Source of the DNA: Globomyces pollinis-pini
Lineage: Eukaryota > Chytridiomycota > Chytridiomycetes > Rhizophydiales > Globomycetaceae
Direction of reading: 5' to 3'
Length of the DNA stretch: 13,268 bases
NCBI GenBank assembly: GCA_025399215.1
Contig: MU621501.1
Location: 1 to 13,268 of the forward strand
Every line of letters starts with the position of its first letter. The first letter of the stretch is position 1. Below the pieces are notes generated by a model. It was not told the origin of the DNA and searched no databases. It saw only the letters and a program-made list of their open reading frames with translations. Positions 7,167 to 13,268 of the stretch are shown here, in pieces. A program made the translations under genes and the position numbers.

Positions 7167-8721
7167 ATGAATTTCCAACGGATTTCTAGAAGTGTACTGA
7201 TAGGAACAAACAGAGCATTATTAAATTATCCTAAAGTGCTATCAAAGGTTCAGCTGTATCGTGCTGCTCCTGCTTTAAACTTAAATGTCAGACTTTACTC
7301 TCAAAATCATTCTGACCCTTTCACACAAGGTTTGTACATTGAAATCTAAACTAAAGCAATGGCTGAACAAAAGAAATTAGAAGAGGAACAGAAAAAGGAA
7401 AAAGAGAATAAAGATGATGAAGAACCAAAGACTGAACCAACTGACGAAGAAAAAATTGAACAGAAATCAGCTTCTAATTATGGATTCTTCATCTTTCTAG
7501 GAGTATTGTCATCTTATCTATACGCTGGTTCGTTTTTACTTGCTGATTCTTTAGGCTTTACTTACGATTCTCCTAATCTAGAGGGTGAAAATGCATTCGT
7601 TGCACACAATAGACGTGTTATGGAATCAATTAAAGACTCATATGATGTACTATTTTATACTTAATGTACAGTATCTCACCAATCCTCCAACAAAATCTTT
7701 GCTTCCTCCTTTGCCACCACAATTACGTAGAGATTACACTTTATGTTTGGAATTGACTGACGCTTTGACGCATTTGGTTTGGGAAAAGGACCTTGGTTGG
7801 AGAGTCGCTATCCGACCTGAAGCCAAGAAAATGCTGTTAGCTTTACACAGCTTTTACGAATTGGTTATATTTACAAACACCCCAAGTCACGTACTTAATA
7901 TTTTATTTAACCATAGTTTGCAAAACCTGTTATTGCTGCTTTGGATCCATTTAGTGCAGTTACTTTCAAGCTTTTCCGAGAACATCATCGTTTAAGCGGT
8001 GGTAAATTAAAATTGAAACTCATTTGTTAGATGCTTATTTGAAAGACCTAGAATTCTTGAACAGGGATTTAAGCAAGGTTATTGTGGTTGATGTGGACGA
8101 ATCATGCTTGGCTAGTCATCGTGATAATGGTTTACTGTTGAAAAAATGGACAGGTAGTGATTGATGAACAATTATTTTATTTTTTAGGGGAGCATGGAGA
8201 TTCGGAAATTTCAAAATTGACATCAACACTATTGGGTAATTTTCATAATATTCTAATGACTAGAATTATACTTTTATGCGGATGTTCACAAAGTCTCGGA
8301 TATTCGAACATTATTGAATGAAATCAACAAGATCGATGCCAAGGATATTTCAGGATCATGGCAAAAGTATAAAGATCAATTAAAGGACCTTGAGTTCCAA
8401 CAGCATGAATCAACATCACAAAGTTCTGGCTTTTCAGTGACTGGTATTGCCAAGTCACTTGTAGGAGGATTTGGTAGAAACTCTCAAGCCTTAAAATCTT
8501 CTGCTACTATTTCTGAAATTGAAAGACATTGCAAGTTGATTAAAGCTCGAATGGATAGTACTTATAACCAACATTTAGCTGAGCAAGCCCGATACTTGGA
8601 AGAGCAAGAACAATTTATTGAACAACAAAAACAAGCACTGAAGAATAGTGATTTGAAACTAATTGATTATATAATGGGTAATGGACCAAACTTGGAAGGT
8701 GAATTGCCAGAACAACGCTAA
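7167..8721 (+). CDS. TIM50: Mitochondrial import inner membrane translocase subunit Tim50
   Basis: Model: join(7167..7329,7357..7646,7672..7890,7917..8001,8031..8153,8188..8235,8264..8721), 461 aa, six introns of 27, 25, 26, 29, 34 and 28 nt, all in phase. Residues 1-45 form a basic, Ser/Arg-rich mitochondrial presequence. A charged Lys/Glu linker follows, then one membrane helix at about 97-117. The intermembrane-space FCP1-like domain covers about 152-320, with the Tim50-type blocks YELVIFTN, AALDPF, LFRE and LNRDLSKVIVVD. The phosphatase motif DxDx(T/V) is replaced by ELTDA at about 178-182, so it should be catalytically dead, as in other Tim50 proteins. Tim50 is the presequence receptor of the TIM23 complex. 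The C-terminus is a Gln/Glu-rich coiled-coil-like stretch (about 400-440). Length is normal for the family. Confidence 0.95.
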
Positions 8722-8758
8722 TTATATATTGCATTTGAAGATCATAAAGTGTATGATA

Positions 8759-8764
8759 AATAAA
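8759..8764 (+). terminator. Putative polyadenylation signal of Tim50
   Basis: AATAAA lies 37 nt after the Tim50 stop codon (TAA 8719-8721) in an AT-rich stretch. Spacing is typical. Confidence 0.45.
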
Positions 8765-8932
8765 TATGCTTTTCTATTTGATATTTGAAATTTGCTGTAT
8801 AGGGGAAGTATTGGCTTAATATTTCGACAACTTAAAAAAACGATCAATTACTGAATCAATACCCAAGTCATTTGAATAACAGATCATTCAGACACGTCAC
8901 TCACTGGTAAAATACTCCAAAAAGTATCCTCA

Positions 8933-8970
8933 GTTTTGGGTCTAAATGTGGCTGGGTTTTGGGGTCAAAT
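8933..8970 (+). repeat. Imperfect direct repeat upstream of the SH3 membrane protein
   Basis: GTTTTGGGTCTAAAT (8933-8947) and GTTTTGGGGTCAAAT (8956-8970) match at 13 of 15 positions and are 23 nt apart in phase. They lie 25-60 nt before the ATG at 8995, where no TATA box is seen, so they may be promoter elements. The role is inferred from position only. Confidence 0.4.
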
Positions 8971-8994
8971 TTCGGAAGTTGAACTCTTTCTGTC

Positions 8995-10338
8995 ATGTTT
9001 AAATTCATTTGTTTGCTGAGTATTTGGAACCAAATAATTCTTCCAAGTGCAAGGCCTTGCGAACAATGTCCCGAAGTAAATATTGGTTATTTCCCATACC
9101 TCTATATCACTTATAAGGATGGTCTAACGGATTGTTACTGTGGAAAAGAAGCTATTCGATTGATTGACTGCGACGGTGCAGCTCCTAATCCTAACTTTCC
9201 TTGGAGTGGTTCAGACTGTAATGTTCCTCCAAAACAAGACGAAAAAGCTTGGTATACATGTATTCTTAGTCAGAATAGAACCACGGTATCCAATTTGAAT
9301 GCTTTGGTTTTTGGTTGTGCTGCGTCTTCAAATGCTGTCAAAACGTTACCGGATGGAACACTAGGAAATGCAACAATTGCTACAACACCTACTTCAACTC
9401 CAAATTCAAACTCGGGTTTATCAACTACCAATTTGATTATCATCATTTCAGTTGGAACTCTTATTGTGCTAATTTTATTTGCACTCATTATCTATTTGGC
9501 ACTCCCAAAACGAAAACAAGCAAATAGTACCTTATATGGATCAGTCCCTCACGATTCGGTAACATCACCATTACTCATAAAGTAGAGAACTATCGTTGCT
9601 TCCGATCCATTTGAAAATAAGTTGGAAAAGGATTATTTGATTTCAGAGCCAAAATCAAGTGAATATGGACAAAGTGAAAATACAACACATACAGCGTTGG
9701 CATCTACCTTGGCTTCTTCCATCATTTCTGCTAGTTTACCAGAATTTTCGGAAGACAATATTCGAAACTACATTTTCTGTGATGACATTACACAATCAGA
9801 TGGATTTATAAGCACTATTTTGGATTCTTTAATACCACTGTTTAGTGAATGTTTGGTAAAAGGTAGTCTTGTATTAATATGATAGGCAGCAGCTCCACAT
9901 ATTGCAGTAGATGAGAATGAAATTAACATTGAAGTGGATGATTTGTTGGTGATTGAATCATACGAGTCCATAAGTTGGGTCATTGGATCCAACAAGACAA
10001 AAGGCACACATGGAAGATTCCCAATGTATTGTGTTTCCTCTCGTCAAAATGTTAAAGTTTTAATTATCCATTGTGCTGAAAACCATGTGACTGATTCTAT
10101 GATTGATAGTTCACTTGTTTCAATGCTCTCCAGTTTTCCTGGTGCAGTTTTCATCTTTGATTTAAATGTGAAATTATTAATGGAAGATGAATCTGCAATC
10201 TATCCAGTGTTCACCAAACTTGTTGGGAATGAAAGATGCTTTATTCATGGATCTCAAATGTTTACCGACTTTTTAACTGGGTATTTGAATGATTTCGCGA
10301 AAGGTCTATGGAAATCATTGGAAATTTCTGTTCTTTAA
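8995..10338 (+). CDS. Membrane protein with Cys-rich ectodomain and cytoplasmic SH3 domain
   Basis: Model: join(8995..9558,9586..9855,9886..10338), 428 aa, introns of 27 and 30 nt, both phase 0. Residues 1-20 are a signal peptide. The ectodomain (about 21-146) has eight cysteines (22, 25, 47, 49, 59, 75, 89, 108), two N-glycosylation sequons (NRT, NAT) and a Ser/Thr/Asn-rich stalk. A membrane helix at about 147-170 is followed by the stop-transfer PKRK. The cytoplasmic part carries an SH3 domain at about 282-333 (DENEINIEVDDLLVIE, a Trp at the WW position, then GRFPMYCV). The last 95 residues form an unrecognised, folded-looking region (KVLIIHC, AVFIFDL). The architecture resembles fungal type I membrane proteins with a cytoplasmic SH3, such as yeast Fus1, by layout only. 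The first intron contains an in-frame TAG; if retained, the protein would stop at 196 aa without the SH3. Confidence 0.85.
9559..9585 (+). other. 27-nt intron carrying an in-frame stop codon
   Basis: The sequence starts GTAACAT and ends AAAGTAG. Its length is a multiple of three and the flanking exons are in the same frame, so the only sequence reason to remove it is the terminal TAG. Size and ends match the other introns of the window. Confidence 0.75.
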
Positions 10339-10342
10339 TAAA
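10337..10342 (+). terminator. Putative polyadenylation signal of the SH3 membrane protein gene
   Basis: AATAAA overlaps the stop codon (TAA 10336-10338). A second AATAAAA at 10458 lies 120 nt further and could serve instead. Confidence 0.3.
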
Positions 10343-10428
10343 TATACTTAATCAGAGTGTTGTTTTATTTGTTTGGATGTTATTTTGGTATATCGTATGG
10401 CATGTGTTGGAATATTATCCATTTGAAA

Positions 10429-10449
10429 ACCCTGTTGTACAAACAGGGT
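10429..10449. repeat. Inverted repeat between the SH3 and ML genes
   Basis: ACCCTGTT and AACAGGGT are exact reverse complements around the loop GTACA. The element lies 40 nt before the TATA box of the ML gene and 90 nt after the previous stop. It may be a binding site for a dimeric regulator or a transcript-end hairpin; the sequence does not decide. Confidence 0.6.
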
Positions 10450-10488
10450 AGGAATTCAATAAAATGAATGATTAGGTTTCATCACGGG

Positions 10489-10498
10489 TATATAAAGG
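10489..10498 (+). promoter_or_regulatory. TATA box of the ML-domain gene
   Basis: TATATAAAGG begins 36 nt before the ATG at 10525. It decides the start: an earlier in-frame ATG at 10468 lies upstream of the TATA box, so the mRNA would not contain it. Confidence 0.7.
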
Positions 10499-10524
10499 AA
10501 CCACTATCATTACGTCAAACCAAG

Positions 10525-10899
10525 ATGAATTTTTTATTCTTGTTCCTTTCAACGTTAGTGATTGCGAATGATTTCATGCCATGTACAGATCTAAATGATG
10601 GTTTCACACTTGGACCATTTATCACTGAACCAAATCCAATTATATCCGGAAGAGATTTAACAGTTACTGTTAAAGGTACACTCACAACACCTATTGTAGA
10701 TGGTGCAGAATTTCTCATCATGATTACAAATCATGGTACTTCAATTTACAGTATTGTAACTGATTTCTGTTCAATTTCTGATCAAGATCAATTACCATGT
10801 CCTGTAGCTATTGGTGATCATTCTATTACTCATAAATTTGCAATTCCAAAGGAAGCTCCTGCTGGTGACTATCACGTTAGAATGGAATGTAATAACTAA
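10525..10899 (+). CDS. Secreted ML-domain (MD-2/NPC2-like) lipid-binding protein
   Basis: The 124-aa protein begins with a signal peptide of about 14 residues (MNFLFLFLSTLVIA). The mature part is an ML domain: first Cys at 20, the block ITEPNPIISGRDLTVTVKG at about 33-51, an edge strand GAEFLIMI, then Cys82 and Cys92, and the closing APAGDYHVRMEC (Cys122). Four cysteines could make two disulfides. ML proteins bind single lipids in a beta-sandwich pocket; fungal members include the phosphatidylglycerol/phosphatidylinositol transfer protein and Npc2. The protein should act in the vacuole/lysosome lumen or outside the cell. The start at 10525 is preferred over 10468 because only it places the signal peptide at the N-terminus and lies downstream of the TATA box. 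No intron is seen. Confidence 0.88.
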   Translation: MNFLFLFLSTLVIANDFMPCTDLNDGFTLGPFITEPNPIISGRDLTVTVKGTLTTPIVDGAEFLIMITNHGTSIYSIVTDFCSISDQDQLPCPVAIGDHSITHKFAIPKEAPAGDYHVRMECNN

Positions 10900-10971
10900 A
10901 TTTTTAACTTATTCTAGTAATCAATGCTGATAAATCTCCTATTGCTTGTATTGTGGGTAACGTATCAGTCG

Positions 10972-10977
10972 AATAAA
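10972..10977 (+). terminator. Putative polyadenylation signal of the ML-domain gene
   Basis: AATAAA lies 72 nt after the ML stop codon and 53 nt before the convergent RMD5 stop, within the 130-nt gap between the two 3' ends. Confidence 0.4.
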
Positions 10978-11029
10978 GATCAATTTTTAATTTTGTAAAC
11001 GAAAAGTTGTATTACTATAACTATCTGCT

Positions 11030-12230
11030 TTAAAAATAAACTCGAACAGCTTGTGCAGCAGTAGAATCAATTGGACAATATGGACATTTGAATCTTGAAT
11101 TGATATTTCCCTTACTGAGTCGTAATAAACTTTCACCTGAGATAACATGTCCACAAGCCATCATCATTGGTGGATTTAATTCAGTACCTTGTTCCTTTGT
11201 TACAGGGCAAACAAAAATGGAATGATATCGTTGAGAATCTAGTAATGGTATCGTCACTGGTAATTCTCCAGTTTGTGACCATTCAAGTGCTTTATCTTTC
11301 ATTAACGATGATATTTTCATGATCATTGGTAATGCTGATGAACCCACAGTCACACATGTAAATAATGGAGATTCACAAGATTGACCCAATATATGACAAA
11401 AATCTCTGGAAAATTGTACTTGAATATCCATCCATAACCCTTGGCCTGCAAATGCAGCGTATGGACTATTTTCAAGTCGTTTAGAAAATAAAATACAACA
11501 CATCAATCTTTGAATTTCTACAAACATTAAAGAGTTTTAAATTACCTTTGATATGTTTATCAGCAAAATATCCAAAATGAGATTTTGCATAATTCAAACC
11601 TGCTTTAATATCACCACGTTTAATATGTGATAAATATTGTAACTGATGTAACTTGAATTCAAAAGTTGACCCAACTTGTTGTAATTTCTTTCGATTTGTT
11701 GTTGCCCATTCAATTGCAGGTCCAGGATTTTCTACACGTAATGCTTCCTATCATTAACTTTAGAATTCATTACTTGAATATGATACATTCCTTCAAATTG
11801 ATTATGTAAATTATTTTCGAATTCTATACCAGCTTCTTTGGCGAATAATTTAGCTAAATCAAATCGACCTTCACGAACAAAATGATGGATTAAAATGGAA
11901 TACATTGCATGATCTTTTCCAACCAATGCTTTTGGATCTAATCAATAAGAATCAATCATAGTAAATACCCCAAATATTATCCAGATCAGTTTTAAAACGT
12001 TTTTCCAATACTTTTGAATGTTTACCGAGAACAGTATAAAAATCTTTACCATTATCAGTAAGTTTTGTAGCCAAAGATTTAGTTTCTTGTAACAATTGAT
12101 TTAAATCTGAATTATTTTGGTTAAAATTCGATAATTTTGAAATGATTTTATCTAAACCTTCATCAGTTTCTAAAGCTAATAATTTTTGTTTCTTTGAAAC
12201 TTTTTCAAATGATTCCATGATTGTTTTCAT
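11030..12230 (-). CDS. RMD5: GID2/RMD5-type subunit of the CTLH/GID E3 ubiquitin ligase
   Basis: Model: complement(join(11030..11517,11546..11747,11774..11937,11969..12230)), 371 aa, introns of 28, 26 and 31 nt, all in phase. Residues 1-88 are helical and charged. A LisH-like helix pair (AMYSILIHHFVREGRF) and a CTLH region (about 140-205, AIEWATTNRKKL) follow. The C-terminus has the degenerate RING of this family: CPVT at 313, NPPMMMACGHVIS with Cys331 and His333, and FKCPYC with Cys354 and Cys357, ending RVYF. The second Cys of the first CxxC pair is absent, as is normal for RMD5. The protein pairs with the FYV10/MAEA-type RING subunit to ubiquitinate substrates such as gluconeogenic enzymes in yeast. 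Two ATGs (12230, 12218) are possible; the first is used. Confidence 0.93.
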
Positions 12231-12403
12231 TTCGAAATTCACGAAAAACAATTTCAAACAAAAAAAAACAAAGTCTTTCTGATACTAGTAAAACTATCGT
12301 ATAATAAAAAAGTATCTTGACTCGAACTAAATGACTCGATCGTGTCATCTTTTACAAAGTTTCAAACTTGCCTAAAAACGATACTAATTAACTATTCATT
12401 CAA

Positions 12404-13268
12404 ATGATCAATCTAGTTTATGATTTAAATTTAATATCAAACACTCAATCACTACAATCAAATAAAGGTATTTCGTGTTAAGGTAACTTGCTAGTATTGT
12501 TTTATGGATTTCCTGCTATTCGTAACCTATTTTCAATATCAGATACGGATGATTTATCAAATTCAACTCTAAAAGTAAACGATTTGGTTTATAAAAATAT
12601 CACAATCAATTCAATTCTGGAAATCATTCATTCAAATGATTCTTTATCAAATATCAAACTCAATCTTGATCAATTACTTGATTTTAATGATTCTTCTCAT
12701 GGATTATTGTCATTTTTAAATTCAAAGAGATTATTAGATTGTGAATTAAGATTTGGTCAAGTTTTATCTGTAAAAGTACATCGGATCTTGTTATCTAGAA
12801 TAGAGTTCTTTAGAGTACTATTCAACTCGAATTTTCAAGATTCATCATCTAGTATAGTAGTTGTGAATGAACACTTTGATAGAGATGAAATTGATCTCCT
12901 TATTAGGTTCCTTTATACTGGACAACTAGAGTCACTTTGGATCACAGAATCTAGTGATAAACCTCAGAAATCTCTGGAAGATCTAGTTGAAGCAACAAAT
13001 ATAACCAGTAAACGTAGTTCTACTCCAAACGATTTGAAACAATACAGAGGGAAGCGTGGAAACAAAAAATCGGCAAGGGTAATCTCAGTAGATCCATCAG
13101 ATGATAGACAGAGAGTCAAGTCAAATCCTCTTTCCAAAAACAGCCAACCATCCGATGATAGACAGAGAGTCAGGTCAAATCCTCTTTCCAAAAACAGCCA
13201 ACCAATACACAATTTGTTCATTTCCAACAACTTGAAACGAATTTCAAAGTTATTTAAATTGGCAGATT
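12404..13268 (+). CDS. BTB/POZ domain protein, 3' end outside the window
   Basis: Model: join(12404..12467,12495..>13268), with a 27-nt intron (12468-12494) in phase 1; 279 residues are visible. After an N-terminal region of about 100 residues without a recognised motif, a BTB/POZ domain runs from about 100 to 170 (LDCELRFG, KVHRILLSR, IEFFRVLF, LIRFLYTGQL). Such domains dimerise and often recruit Cullin-3. The region after the BTB is basic (KRGNKKSARV), with an 18-residue unit present twice in tandem at about 222-257. Any later domain, such as Kelch or MATH, would lie beyond the edge. The ATG is 173 nt from that of the divergent RMD5 gene, so the two probably share a promoter region. Confidence 0.82.
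13094..13201 (+). repeat. Tandem duplication of a 54-bp coding unit
   Basis: Two copies (13094-13147 and 13148-13201) differ at two positions. The period is a multiple of three, so the BTB protein frame is kept and gains two 18-residue units, each containing SDDRQRV and SNPLSKNSQ. One base change alters Lys to Arg and the other is silent. High identity suggests a recent duplication. Confidence 0.95.

Noticed and set aside
9583..9585. In-frame TAG between the membrane protein and the SH3 frame, suggesting readthrough or a reassigned stop codon.
   Set aside because: A 27-nt GT-AG intron ending exactly at this TAG explains it. Its size matches the other introns, and TAG, TAA and TGA all end other genes here.
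10468..10524. Upstream in-frame ATG extending the ML protein by 19 residues.
   Set aside because: It lies before the TATA box and would bury the signal peptide inside the protein.
12231..12257. A nine-codon N-terminal extension of the RMD5 protein.
   Set aside because: The extension starts at TTG; the first ATG in frame is at 12230.
1..13268. tRNA genes, rRNA genes or CRISPR arrays.
   Set aside because: No cloverleaf, conserved rRNA block or regularly spaced repeat was seen by eye on either strand; a covariance-model scan would be needed to exclude small RNAs.

Overview
The window is eukaryotic nuclear DNA, AT-rich and gene-dense. Its protein genes are broken by very short GT-AG introns. 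Splicing them by hand gives continuous proteins for Tim50, cytochrome b5, a GID2/RMD5-type E3 subunit, a membrane SH3 protein and a BTB protein. Eighteen introns can be placed, sixteen of them 25-32 nt long; the other two are 34 and 39 nt, with a second 34 possible depending on the model. An ML-domain secreted protein, a membrane-anchored SH3 protein, a Ty1/copia element and a possible sperm-tail PG-rich protein together suggest an opisthokont, most likely an early-diverging and possibly zoosporic fungus or close relative. That placement is inference; no marker here fixes the species.

Layout. Bases 1-225 are the 3' end of an unrecognised gene. Bases about 316-4780 hold a Ty1/copia retrotransposon, nearly complete, with gag, protease, integrase, RT and RNase H. 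It is flanked by diverged direct repeats and has one -1 frame break at an A-rich heptamer in the RT domain. Bases 4781-5381 show no gene. On the minus strand, three small genes follow head to tail (reading leftwards from 6844): a soluble cytochrome b5, an unrecognised protein of about 142 aa, and a short PG-rich protein. Tim50 is divergent to this cluster and starts at 7167 on the plus strand. Then come, all on the plus strand, a signal peptide-Cys-rich-TM-SH3 protein (8995-10338) and an ML-domain protein (10525-10899). The RMD5-like subunit of the CTLH/GID ubiquitin ligase lies on the minus strand (11030-12230). A BTB/POZ gene diverges from it and runs off the right edge.

The genes are housekeeping or signalling functions with no shared pathway: mitochondrial protein import (Tim50), electron transfer (cytochrome b5), regulated protein turnover (RMD5; BTB proteins are often ubiquitin-ligase adaptors), lipid binding (ML) and surface signalling (SH3 membrane protein). 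The most distinctive properties are the intron size, TATA boxes lying only 36-38 nt before two start codons, and a 27-nt intron that both hides a stop codon and joins a receptor-like ectodomain to its SH3 tail.
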